A model generated the notes under the pieces. That model was not told the origin of the DNA, made no database searches, and saw only the letters and a program-made list of their open reading frames with translations. From Desulfurococcales archaeon (GTDB taxonomy: Archaea > Thermoproteota > Thermoprotei_A > Sulfolobales > WANQ01), in contig JALUDQ010000250.1 in assembly GCA_027043985.1 (NCBI GenBank), forward strand, positions 1 through 7,270: a stretch of 7,270 bases of DNA. Reading direction: 5' to 3'. How positions within the stretch are numbered: the stretch's first letter is position 1; each line of letters starts with the position of its first letter. Of the stretch, positions 1-6,201 are shown piece after piece. Position numbers and translations under genes: made by a program.

Positions 1-785
1 TTGATCCACGTGGACTAGAAATATTGAGATCTGTTAAAGCCGATATAAATAGTATAAAGGCGAATATGGAGTATGATCCATTCGTAGCATTAGAGCAGGC
101 ATTGAAGACTATAATAAAGTTCAAGGACACCTATTATCCGAGGCTAGTAGAACTCTGGAACCAGCTTGTAGCAAGACTAACAGCAACGTTAATAGATGTA
201 CACCAGGTGGTCGAGCAAGGAGTATTCATCGAGGAGGAGATAAGGAAGGAATTACTTGAGAGCTTAAATGAGACTATGAATATCTTGAAGAAGGAGACTG
301 GAGACATATCAGAGCTCTCCAAGCTTATACTTGCAGTAAAGGATAGTTTATCCAAGAGTATTGTGAGGATTAGCGAGTGGATTGAAGAAACAATAAACTA
401 TGCTTCAAAAATAGTTGGAGTAGAGAAGACAATAATAGCCGATCTAGCTGGGATACCAGTAGCTCATCTCCCTGATCTTAGAAGTATTCCAGAAACTATT
501 GGTCGCGGTGTGCCCGGATTCATAGAGTTAGCTGAGACCTTGAGGAAGAATATATCTTATCTAGACATGGCCAGTAAGGCTAGGGAGAGAGTAGCAAACT
601 ACTGGGTAGCGAGACGTATCATTGAGAGTAAACTCTACACTGGCTCATGTGTTGATTTGAGAGAGATACCGATGCTACGAGAACATGCTAGATGGCTTGC
701 AAGACTATATGTTAGAATACATTTTGCTGAAGCAACTATAAGAGTAGAGGATGGAAGAGAAATGATATGTCCACGTTCTCCATAG
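1..785 (+). CDS. Helix-rich hypothetical protein, 5' end cut by window
   Basis: I do not recognise this protein. The frame is open to the left edge: codons before the TTG at 24 read D-P-R-G-L-E-I and no ribosome-binding site precedes that TTG, so the true start is most likely outside the window and about 260 residues are visible. The sequence is almost all charged, heptad-like helix (roughly the first 130 residues after position 24), then a Pro/Gly-containing linker near IPVAHLPDLRSIPE, then more helix with an Arg-rich end. There are no TM segments, no signal peptide, no Walker motif and only two Cys. The next gene starts 32 nt downstream after a good ribosome-binding site and with no promoter-like sequence between, so the two are probably co-transcribed. 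A structural or scaffolding coiled-coil role is only a guess. Confidence 0.7.
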   Translation, partial: DPRGLEILRSVKADINSIKANMEYDPFVALEQALKTIIKFKDTYYPRLVELWNQLVARLTATLIDVHQVVEQGVFIEEEIRKELLESLNETMNILKKETGDISELSKLILAVKDSLSKSIVRISEWIEETINYASKIVGVEKTIIADLAGIPVAHLPDLRSIPETIGRGVPGFIELAETLRKNISYLDMASKARERVANYWVARRIIESKLYTGSCVDLREIPMLREHARWLARLYVRIHFAEATIRVEDGREMICPRSP

Positions 786-804
786 ACAACCTCATAGTAT
801 CTTA

Positions 805-810
805 GAGGTG
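805..810 (+). promoter_or_regulatory. Ribosome-binding site GAGGTG
   Basis: GAGGTG, complementary to the usual crenarchaeal 16S rRNA 3' end (...AUCACCUC), lies exactly 7 nt before the GTG at 818. It selects that GTG over the overlapping ATG at 816, which is followed at once by TGA. It also serves as this window's reference for ribosome-binding-site spacing. Confidence 0.75.
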
Positions 811-817
811 CTCCCAT

Positions 818-1684
818 GTGAGTGGTGAGATAATATCTAATTGCAGATTAATGGGTAAGAATATCCGTATATCAATAGTAGGCAATGAACTAAGAATCCT
901 TGAGAAAAAAGCCTTTAGATACCGTATATCGGAGGTTCACTTCCTATCAGATGTGGAGAAATACGATCTAGTTGATTCTAGGCTAATACTATTCTTTAAA
1001 GACGGGAGACTAGTATTAGAGGAATGCGATAACCTTGAAGGCATAAAGAGTGTTCTAGACGAGATAATGCGTATAAGAGAAGAAGAACGGAGGAGAGAGG
1101 AAGCTAAGAGAGAGATCGTCGACAAAGCCCTTCAGGATTTTGAGAGAATAGCGGTATTCGTAAAGGATGTCCTCCCAGCTTTTCTAGAACTATTCAATGC
1201 ATTAAACGATAAACCCGACTTCGATGTAGCGCGGGGGAAAGCAAACAATATCGTTAGCCTTGGGGTAAAGGAAGCTGAGGAAATAGTCCGAGAACTCGAA
1301 AAATACAATGTCTATACAGCCTACAATAAAGCATTGAATCTCATCAAGAAACTCTACGAGGATCTAAGAAACCAGGAGTTCCTCGGCAACGAGGAGCTAA
1401 GAATACTATCGCTTAAAGCACTAGACCTCGGAGTACTATTAAATAAAATCATAGCAGAAATAACTTCTGGTAAAGAATTCTACGAGGATCTTGAAAGAGC
1501 TAGAAAACTCTACGAGGAAATAGTTGAAGTAAAACCCAATATACCGGTCCATCCTAGAGTAGAGCAAGTATATGACTTTATCGAAGACTACTTAGAGAAG
1601 ACACGTGAAAAATACCGTGAAATAGCCTACCAGGTAGCCGAGAAGATTATACGTACAAGAGAGTCATCTTCCACATCCAATTAG
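818..1684 (+). CDS. Hypothetical protein: PH-like N-terminal domain plus helical tail
   Basis: A 288-residue protein I cannot name. Residues 1 to about 70 look like consecutive beta strands (IRISIVGNELRIL, YRISEVHFL, SRLILFFKDGRLVLEE) followed by a helix at about 73-90, an order that resembles a pleckstrin-homology-like fold; this is inference from pattern only. Residues 85-105 are a very charged Glu/Arg coiled coil (IREEERRREEAKRE), and the rest is a long set of amphipathic helices ending in a Ser/Thr-rich tail. There are no TM segments or catalytic motifs. The start is GTG, fixed by GAGGTG 7 nt upstream. It follows the preceding helix-rich gene by 32 nt and probably shares its transcript, so the two products may form a complex. 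Its last 21 bases overlap the end of the convergent gene on the other strand. Confidence 0.8.
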   Translation: MSGEIISNCRLMGKNIRISIVGNELRILEKKAFRYRISEVHFLSDVEKYDLVDSRLILFFKDGRLVLEECDNLEGIKSVLDEIMRIREEERRREEAKREIVDKALQDFERIAVFVKDVLPAFLELFNALNDKPDFDVARGKANNIVSLGVKEAEEIVRELEKYNVYTAYNKALNLIKKLYEDLRNQEFLGNEELRILSLKALDLGVLLNKIIAEITSGKEFYEDLERARKLYEEIVEVKPNIPVHPRVEQVYDFIEDYLEKTREKYREIAYQVAEKIIRTRESSSTSN

Positions 1685-2320
1685 TTCTCTTATAAGTTTT
1701 TGCTGAAACTTGGCTTCCTCGGGCTTAATTGACAGTATTCTCCTATACTCCTCGCTACGATTAGAATAAAGTATCTCTTCTACTGCTAGCTGGCCTAGTA
1801 CTTCATCTGCTTGAAACTCTTCTCTAACAATTCTATGATAATCTTCTAGGTCATTGTCGGCTAATGCTCTTATCTTTATGGCTACGTAGCCGTTATGGAG
1901 TCTTGGTAAAATCTTCTCTATTTCCTCCCTATTGAGTTGTAGAGCAATTTTTCCATTATCTTCAATTACTCTAAACCGTTTTAGGACGGTATTGGTGTTC
2001 TTACACTTTAACTCTAAGACTAGTTTATCATCTTTTCTTCTAGCATCTACTAGTCCTGCATCAATGCATCCAGCGAGATAATCGTAGGGATCCTTTAGCT
2101 CCTCTATATTACTGTATCTTAGCCTTACCTTATAGCCTACAACTATTTCCTTCCCATTATTCTCTATAAATGGTTCCTCCGATACTATAAGGTCTCTGAG
2201 AAAGTCCTCCCGCAAAAGCTTGTATACACCAGCCCTGGTCACCTCTAATGTAACAACATCGCCCTTTCCACTCGTTGCTAGCGCGTCTATTATTCCCTTA
2301 ATATAGTCGTTTAAGGCTAT
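1664..2320 (-). CDS. Hypothetical protein, probable ATA start
   Basis: An uncharacterised, highly charged alpha/beta protein. A conventional GTG start at 2242 gives 192 residues, but that GTG has no ribosome-binding site before it. The frame stays open 31 more codons upstream to a TAG at 2338-2336 and reads like real protein (ALNDYIKGIIDALATSGKG). No ATG, GTG or TTG occurs in that extension. Right after the TAG lies GGAGAGGTG (2336-2328), and exactly 7 nt later an ATA codon (2320-2318), giving 218 residues. The middle has strand-like segments (KEIVVGYKVRLRYS, DKLVLELKCKN, GYVAIKIRAL) and the C-terminus is helical. There are no TM segments or known motifs. It is divergent from the K+ channel and convergent with, and overlapping by 21 bases, the gene ending at 1684. 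I am sure it is coding, less sure of the start. Confidence 0.75.
   Translation of the reverse strand: MALNDYIKGIIDALATSGKGDVVTLEVTRAGVYKLLREDFLRDLIVSEEPFIENNGKEIVVGYKVRLRYSNIEELKDPYDYLAGCIDAGLVDARRKDDKLVLELKCKNTNTVLKRFRVIEDNGKIALQLNREEIEKILPRLHNGYVAIKIRALADNDLEDYHRIVREEFQADEVLGQLAVEEILYSNRSEEYRRILSIKPEEAKFQQKLIRELIGCGR
1697..1701 (+). terminator. Possible U-tract terminator after the first operon
   Basis: A TTTTT run on the + strand, 12 nt past the stop at 1684 and within the convergent gene. Short U-tracts without a strong hairpin are sufficient for many archaeal terminators. The evidence is only position and composition. Confidence 0.3.
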
Positions 2321-2327
2321 CTTAGAA

Positions 2328-2336
2328 CACCTCTCC
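2328..2336 (-). promoter_or_regulatory. Strong ribosome-binding site before an ATA codon
   Basis: GGAGAGGTG on the minus strand, directly after an in-frame TAG and 7 nt before ATA at 2320. The spacing equals that of the GTG-started gene at 818. It is the best ribosome-binding match in the window, yet no usual start codon lies at the proper distance in the coding frame. Confidence 0.65.
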
Positions 2337-2364
2337 TATGCTATTTTTAACACGGTTAAAAGGG

Positions 2365-2374
2365 TTAAATAAAG
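2365..2374 (-). promoter_or_regulatory. Candidate TATA box of the 1664-2320 gene
   Basis: CTTTATTTAA on the minus strand. Archaeal transcription starts about 25 nt downstream, which would be near 2343 and would just include the ribosome-binding site at 2336-2328. This fits a start at 2320 better than one at 2242. Similar A/T-rich stretches nearby make it uncertain. Confidence 0.35.
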
Positions 2375-2393
2375 TTGAGCTACTGCTAACAAT

Positions 2394-2403
2394 CCTTATA
2401 TGG
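2394..2403 (+). promoter_or_regulatory. Candidate TATA box of the K+ channel gene
   Basis: CCTTATATGG contains a TATA-like core about 48 nt before the ATG at 2446. Transcription from it would begin near 2424, downstream of the alternative ATG at 2338, so it argues for the shorter protein. The evidence is sequence resemblance only. Confidence 0.35.
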
Positions 2404-2445
2404 GTTCCAGCAGGCAACCTAGGGATTAGGGGGATATTCGAGGCA

Positions 2446-3477
2446 ATGCCAGTAATATTCATTCACAGAGTACTAGTAAATTTGTTGAGATCCCTCATAA
2501 AGCCTACTAGAAATAAGATAATAGTAGCAGCTACTATAGTCGCAGTTATAGCGGTAATAAATGCGGGATTATTCTACTATTTCGAAAAACCTGCATGGGA
2601 AGCTGAGGGACAAGAACTTAGTTTTACTAGAGCTCTCTACTGGAGTATTATAACAATGGCTACAGTGGGATACGGAGACGTTGTCCCAAAAACGGGTCCC
2701 GGTATGATGGTAGCAGTTGTTAACGCGATACTAGGTATTGCCTCTTACAGCTTACTGGTAAGCCTTATTGCTGAACAACTATTATCTAGCACTATGAGGA
2801 AGACTTGGGGGCTGGCCTGGTTGAAGAACCGTGACGTAGTAATAATAGGTGATAGCGAAGAATGTATTGAGGCTATGGATGAGATAAAGAAGAATATACC
2901 CCACGCGAAGATATCGTGGATAACCAACAAGCAGCCTAATATAACAGTTGACGTAGACTATGTTGTGGGAAGCCTAGTAGATATGGAGACTATGCGTAGA
3001 GGAGGCGTTGATAAGGCAAAATACATTATCGTATGCCCCCGTGACGACTCTATAGGCGTACACATAGCCCTACTGGCGAGGAAGCTAAACCCAGGTGCAA
3101 GGATAATACCCTTAGCGAGAACCTCTAAGACAGCAGAGGTATTAGAGGCAGCGGGCTTCCAATACGTTGTTCCATCAACTATAACTGCTAGAATACTCGC
3201 GAGCATGGTATTTGAGAAAAATGTCGCTCTACTGATAAGTGACTTGACAACAGTTAAGGGGGTAGGAGATCTCGTAGAAAAACCAGCCGACAAGTATGTG
3301 GGGCTAACAATAGAGGAGGCTCTAGTTAAAGCCAAACACGAGGAGGATATCATAATAGTTGGTATAGCTAAACCTAATGGAGAAATACTAGTAAATCCCC
3401 CACTAAATTATAGGATATCAAATAAGGACAAACTACTAGTTGTTAGAGGCTCAGGTATTCTCTCAAAAATAGTATAG
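2446..3477 (+). CDS. MthK-like two-TM potassium channel with RCK domain
   Basis: A tetrameric K+-selective membrane channel gated by a cytoplasmic RCK (TrkA-N/TrkA-C) ring. From the ATG at 2446 it has 343 residues; an in-frame ATG at 2338 would add 36. I prefer 2446 because the longer form would start inside the other gene's ribosome-binding site, upstream of the likely promoter. Numbering from 2446: TM1 about 24-46, pore helix, selectivity filter TVGYGD at 73-78, TM2 about 84-112. The RCK Rossmann fold begins near 130 (VVIIGDSEE, the MthK-type variant of the GxGxxG loop). A TrkA-C-like module forms the last 80 residues (GLTIEEAL, PPLNYRISNKDKLLVV). Compared from memory with MthK, the Ca2+-site Asp is kept (the second Asp of PRDDS) but both Glu are replaced (PLAR), so a different ligand is likely. 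It stands alone, divergent from an unknown gene and convergent with hisS. Confidence 0.93.
   Translation: MPVIFIHRVLVNLLRSLIKPTRNKIIVAATIVAVIAVINAGLFYYFEKPAWEAEGQELSFTRALYWSIITMATVGYGDVVPKTGPGMMVAVVNAILGIASYSLLVSLIAEQLLSSTMRKTWGLAWLKNRDVVIIGDSEECIEAMDEIKKNIPHAKISWITNKQPNITVDVDYVVGSLVDMETMRRGGVDKAKYIIVCPRDDSIGVHIALLARKLNPGARIIPLARTSKTAEVLEAAGFQYVVPSTITARILASMVFEKNVALLISDLTTVKGVGDLVEKPADKYVGLTIEEALVKAKHEEDIIIVGIAKPNGEILVNPPLNYRISNKDKLLVVRGSGILSKIV
3465..3469 (-). terminator. Possible U-tract terminator of hisS
   Basis: TTTTT on the minus strand, 45 nt beyond the hisS stop, inside the 3' end of the channel gene. No clear hairpin. A weak call based on position and composition. Confidence 0.25.
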
Positions 3478-3513
3478 CTCCATGATCTACTCGTTATATT
3501 GTGTTAATGAGAG

Positions 3514-4821
3514 TTATATTGTCTTTATTAATTTCTTGATGTGTTCTGTAATATTATTCATATCTACGAGTTCTTGTTTTCTCTCTAATAGGTCTCTTAC
3601 AACTACTTTTCCTTCCCTATACTCTCTTGGTGCAACATATACTAGGATTCTTGCATTACGTTTATTTGCGTATCTTAATGCCTCCTTGATGCGCCTTCTC
3701 ATAACATCTATTTCTACCCGTAATCCTTTTTCTCTAAGCTTTAACGCGATACCTACGGCTTCTTTATATAATTCTCTTGTAGCTACAACAATAACGTCTA
3801 TGGGTTCCGGTTTTTCCTCAACTAAGCCTAACTCTTCAAGCAACATTATCACACGGTCTACTCCTATAGCGAAACCTGTTGCGGGGGCTCCTGGCTTCCT
3901 ATAGAGTCCTAGTAGTTCATCGTATCTTCCTCCTCCCCCGAGGGCTAGTCTTTTCCATTTCTCGTCTCCTCTGGTATAGTATGCTTCGAATACTAGTCCA
4001 GTATAGTATTCGAGTCCTCTAACAATTGATGCGTCAAACAGTATCTTATCTAGTATGCCGTAGGCTTCTAGTAGGCTTACTAGTTCTTCATAGAATTCTC
4101 TCAGCTTGGGCTCTACGTCTGCTATGAGGTTAATGGATTCTTTCAAGGGTTTACGGGTTGCAGTGAATTCTACTAGAGCTTCTACTTGCTCTTGGCTTAG
4201 ATTCTGCTCGTATAATTGTTTCTTGAACTCGTCTTCTCCTATCTTCCATCTCTTATCTATTAGGGTTAGGATTCCATGCTTCTTCTCGGCGGGTATCTTG
4301 TATTTTTCTAGGAGAGACTCCATTATTCTTCTATCAAATAGTCTTACCTCAATATCTAATCCGGCTCTACGATAGGATTCAGTAAATAATGCTATTACTT
4401 CTGCATCAGCCTCCACATGTTTTGATCCAATGAGTTCTATACCGTATTGCCAGAATTCTCTCCAGCGTCCAGCTTGGGGTTCATCGTATCTCCATACGCG
4501 TGAGAAATAGCATAGTCTTATGGGCTTGGGTAGCTGGGGGTTCATTGCCGCATAGCGTGCTATGGGGACTGTCATATCGAATCTAAGTCCTAGTTCCCTA
4601 CCAGCCTTATCTTTAAACCAGTAGATTTCCTCGCGTACTTGTTCTCCAGCCTTTGTTTCAAGTACCCATAGGTGTTCTAGAACGGGGGTTTCAATTGGGT
4701 CATAGCCCCATTTCCGGGCTAAGTCTAACCACTTGTCTCTAAGACTAGTTATAACACGCCATAGTCCTGGCTCATAGTCTCTCATACCGCGTGGAGGTTG
4801 TAGTTTTCTTTGCTGTGCAAT
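3514..4821 (-). CDS. hisS: Histidyl-tRNA synthetase (class II)
   Basis: Charges tRNA-His with histidine using ATP in the cytoplasm. Numbering from the TTG at 4857 (447 residues): PPRGMRDY at 21-28; class II motif 1 region around 50-70; LRFDMTVPIARY at 91-102; motif 2 from YFSRVWRYDEP to EFWQYGIELIG (117-144); histidine signature RGLEYYTG at 280-287, with Arg 280 as the expected catalytic Arg; GGGRYD at 308-313; motif 3 TGFAIGVDRV at 327-336; then an anticodon-binding alpha/beta domain to the end. All key parts are present. In-frame TTG codons occur at 4857, 4839 and 4827, none with a spaced ribosome-binding site. AGGTGG (4833-4828) instead has ATT at 4821 exactly 7 nt after its AGGTG core. 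That gives a 435-residue protein starting AQQRKLQPPRG, the usual distance before PPRG. I list 4821 as the likely start; 4857 is the conventional alternative. The gene lies 47-83 nt downstream of proC on the same strand, depending on start. Confidence 0.9.
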   Translation of the reverse strand: MAQQRKLQPPRGMRDYEPGLWRVITSLRDKWLDLARKWGYDPIETPVLEHLWVLETKAGEQVREEIYWFKDKAGRELGLRFDMTVPIARYAAMNPQLPKPIRLCYFSRVWRYDEPQAGRWREFWQYGIELIGSKHVEADAEVIALFTESYRRAGLDIEVRLFDRRIMESLLEKYKIPAEKKHGILTLIDKRWKIGEDEFKKQLYEQNLSQEQVEALVEFTATRKPLKESINLIADVEPKLREFYEELVSLLEAYGILDKILFDASIVRGLEYYTGLVFEAYYTRGDEKWKRLALGGGGRYDELLGLYRKPGAPATGFAIGVDRVIMLLEELGLVEEKPEPIDVIVVATRELYKEAVGIALKLREKGLRVEIDVMRRRIKEALRYANKRNARILVYVAPREYREGKVVVRDLLERKQELVDMNNITEHIKKLIKTI

Positions 4822-4827
4822 AAGCAA

Positions 4828-4833
4828 CCACCT
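4828..4833 (-). promoter_or_regulatory. Ribosome-binding site AGGTGG in the hisS leader
   Basis: AGGTGG on the minus strand, abutting the TTG at 4827 (spacing 0, not workable) and placed so that ATT at 4821 follows AGGTG by 7 nt. The same spacing separates GAGGTG from GTG at 818. It lies within the coding sequence if hisS starts at 4857. Confidence 0.5.
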
Positions 4834-4892
4834 ATGCAACGCTTTATTGGGGGCCAAGTGTTCTACGTGTATGGTTATAGTATTTCTAGACT

Positions 4893-4908
4893 GTAAAAAT
4901 AGTTTTAC
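4893..4908 (-). terminator. Inverted repeat with U-tract at the proC stop
   Basis: On the minus strand GTAAAA-CTAT-TTTTAC forms a 6-bp stem over the proC stop codon and carries a TTTTT run. It may end the proC transcript. The same A/T-rich segment (CTATTTTTA) could instead, or also, act as a TATA element for hisS; the sequence does not decide between them. Confidence 0.35.
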
Positions 4909-5783
4909 CTTACCATAAGTTCTGGATTCTCTCCCATCTTTCTCAGTTCTCTTTGGATAGCCTTGTCTATTTTTTCTCCTATCTCGGTTGCCCGGATACT
5001 GGCTGCTTCCACTGTTTTCATTAGGGCTGCTTTAACACCCTCTGATTCAAGCATCATTAAGCCTTTAATTGTTGTTCCAGCTGGGGTTGTTACTTCGTCT
5101 CTCATTTCTACTGGGTGTATTCTCCTATTCTTTAACAGCTTGGCTGTGCCTTCTAGGACGTCTAGTATGGCGTTGTATGCTAGGTCTCTAGGCATACCTA
5201 CTGCTACAGCGCCTAAAACCAATGCGTCTATTATTTCGGCTAGGAATGCTGGACCACTACCAGCTAGCCCGGTCCACACATCTAATATTTCCTCAGGAAC
5301 CCAGTATACTGTACCCATACAAGACAATAGTCTCTCAACAATTCCCTTATACTCTTCTCCATTACTATCAGCTGTAATAGCTGTTGCAGAATAACCTACT
5401 AGAGCATTAATATTAGGCATAGCCCTATAAACTACTGCACCATTCAATGCTTCTCTAAGAGTGGATAGCTTTACACCAGCCATAACAGATAATATTATCT
5501 TGTCGCGCCAAGCACTCCTCTCAACTTGTCTTAAAACCACTGGGAAATGATAGGGTTTAACAGATAATACTATGAAGTCGCTTTTCTTGACGGCTTCATT
5601 GTTGTCTCGTGTAGCTATAGCTCCAAGCTCTCTTGCCTGGACTAGAGTCTTCTCTCTCCTACCAGTAGCAATAATAGTTAAATCGCTATAACACTTCCTC
5701 ACAGCTTTAATAATAGCTGAGCCTATCTTACCAGCACCTATAACAGCTAGACTATTAATCTCGTTAAGCCTCTTAGACTTCAA
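4905..5783 (-). CDS. proC: Pyrroline-5-carboxylate reductase
   Basis: Reduces 1-pyrroline-5-carboxylate to proline with NAD(P)H, the last step of proline synthesis; cytoplasmic. The 292 residues are a normal length with slightly extended ends. Visible features: Rossmann loop VIGAGKIGSA at 14-23; TGRR at 40-43, whose two Arg after strand 2 suggest NADPH preference; LSVKP at 73-77; AMPNINALVG at 121-130, where the family usually has MPNTPALVG; GLAGSGPAF at 172-180; and the family signature near VTTPAGTTIKGL at 231-242, the helical dimerisation and active-site domain. The start is TTG, fixed by an in-frame TAA three codons upstream (taa gca gtc ttg); ribosome-binding resemblance is weak (GGTG, 9 nt). 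A TATA-like box lies 30-35 nt upstream, so the leader is very short. Divergent from vapB, with 151 nt between. Confidence 0.95.
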   Translation of the reverse strand: MKSKRLNEINSLAVIGAGKIGSAIIKAVRKCYSDLTIIATGRREKTLVQARELGAIATRDNNEAVKKSDFIVLSVKPYHFPVVLRQVERSAWRDKIILSVMAGVKLSTLREALNGAVVYRAMPNINALVGYSATAITADSNGEEYKGIVERLLSCMGTVYWVPEEILDVWTGLAGSGPAFLAEIIDALVLGAVAVGMPRDLAYNAILDVLEGTAKLLKNRRIHPVEMRDEVTTPAGTTIKGLMMLESEGVKAALMKTVEAASIRATEIGEKIDKAIQRELRKMGENPELMVR

Positions 5784-5812
5784 GACTGCTTACACCATTA
5801 GGTTGTATTGAA

Positions 5813-5818
5813 TATATA
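5813..5818 (-). promoter_or_regulatory. TATA box of proC
   Basis: TATATA (within CTATATATT on the minus strand) centred about 33 nt before the TTG at 5783. Transcription about 25 nt downstream would give a leader of only a few bases, typical of crenarchaeal lead genes and consistent with the poor ribosome-binding site. Confidence 0.5.
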
Positions 5819-5847
5819 GTCTAGAGCATGGATACTTGTTTATAAGA

Positions 5848-5858
5848 TTAACTGTTAA
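5848..5858. repeat. Small palindrome TTAAC-t-GTTAA in the proC/vapB gap
   Basis: An 11-bp palindrome with a single central base, between the proC TATA box and the GTGGG-type palindromes. It differs in sequence from those, so it could be a separate regulator site or chance in A/T-rich DNA. Confidence 0.3.
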
Positions 5859-5865
5859 CCAAACC

Positions 5866-5885
5866 GTGGGATACTTTGATCCCAC
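5866..5885. promoter_or_regulatory. Operator-like inverted repeat upstream of the vapB TATA box
   Basis: Perfect 7-bp arms GTGGGAT and ATCCCAC around a 6-base centre (ACTTTG). It ends 2 bp before the likely vapB TATA box. Binding of the VapB antitoxin or VapBC complex to such palindromes at its own promoter is the normal mode of VapBC autoregulation; the assignment here is inference from position and symmetry. Confidence 0.6.
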
Positions 5886-5887
5886 AG

Positions 5888-5899
5888 TATATTTTAATA
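5888..5899 (+). promoter_or_regulatory. TATA box of the vapBC operon
   Basis: TATATTTTAATA, flanked on both sides by GTGGG/CCCAC palindromes. Transcription would start near 5920, giving a leader of about 15 nt to the TTG at 5935. Confidence 0.5.
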
Positions 5900-5910
5900 G
5901 TGGGTCCCAC
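5900..5910. promoter_or_regulatory. Second operator-like palindrome downstream of the TATA box
   Basis: GTGGG-t-CCCAC, 5-bp arms around one base, with the same arms as the 5866-5885 repeat but closer spacing. A further half-site, TGGGATA, occurs at 5922-5928 near the expected transcription start and matches TGGGATA at 5867-5873. Together they bracket the vapB core promoter. Confidence 0.55.
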
Positions 5911-5934
5911 AGAAACTACTATGGGATAAACACG

Positions 5935-6201
5935 TTGGCTGTTAGAGTAAGAGTTGATGAACGTGGAAGAATAGTTATTCCAAGAGAAATTAGAGAAGAA
6001 CTAGGCATACAGCCAGGTAACGAGCTATTATTAGAAGTAGCTGGAGACAAGATCATCGTAAAGAAGAAATACGATCCATTCAGAAAGCTAGCACTCCTCT
6101 TAGGGAGAACAAGTTTTGATAGAAGTATACGTGTAAGAGCTGAAGAACAAGCACTAGAAGAGATAGACATAGATGTAGGGGAGGAGAAACGAAGCCCATA
6201 A
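5935..6201 (+). CDS. vapB: VapB-type antitoxin (SpoVT/AbrB fold)
   Basis: An 88-residue DNA-binding antitoxin for the VapC that follows. The N-terminal 45 residues form an AbrB-type swapped-hairpin domain: VRVDERGRIVIPREIREELG, GNELLLEV and GDKIIVKK are classic. The remaining tail (YDPFRKLALLLGR, then an acidic end) is the usual toxin-binding part that blocks the PIN active site. I chose TTG at 5935 because the domain begins two residues later. Extending to the TTG at 5836 would translate the palindromes and the TATA box into an unrelated 33-residue leader. GGGAT lies 7 nt before the TTG as a weak ribosome-binding site. The stop TAA overlaps the ATA where vapC most plausibly starts, so the two are translationally coupled. 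Probably autoregulated through the flanking palindromes. Confidence 0.88.
   Translation: MAVRVRVDERGRIVIPREIREELGIQPGNELLLEVAGDKIIVKKKYDPFRKLALLLGRTSFDRSIRVRAEEQALEEIDIDVGEEKRSP

Larger units (their letters stand above)
2321..2445. other. Divergent intergenic region between unknown gene and K+ channel
   Basis: 125 bases if the preferred starts are right. It holds the minus-strand ribosome-binding site (2336-2328) and TATA candidate (2374-2365), and the plus-strand TATA candidate (2394-2403). The + frame is open from ATG at 2338, but its codons (CGG, CTG, ATC, several TTA) look less typical than in the channel body. Confidence 0.4.

Noticed and set aside
2338..2445. A longer channel protein from ATG 2338
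   Set aside because: It would begin inside the opposite gene's ribosome-binding site, upstream of the best promoter candidate, with less typical codons. Not fully excluded.
2958..3353. Open frame of 131 codons on the - strand
   Set aside because: Antisense to the RCK domain of the channel, with no ribosome-binding site or domain signal.
3482..3904. Open frame of 140 codons on the + strand
   Set aside because: It lies antisense to the well-supported C-terminal half of hisS, has a Ser/Leu/Thr-rich shadow composition and lacks any recognisable domain.
4963..5394. Open frame of 143 codons on the + strand
   Set aside because: It is antisense to proC, whose motifs are clear; its Ser/Ala/Pro/Thr-rich composition is typical of a shadow frame.
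5836..5934. An N-terminal extension of VapB from TTG 5836
   Set aside because: The added 33 residues have no domain character and would be encoded by the palindromes and TATA box; the AbrB domain begins right after TTG 5935.
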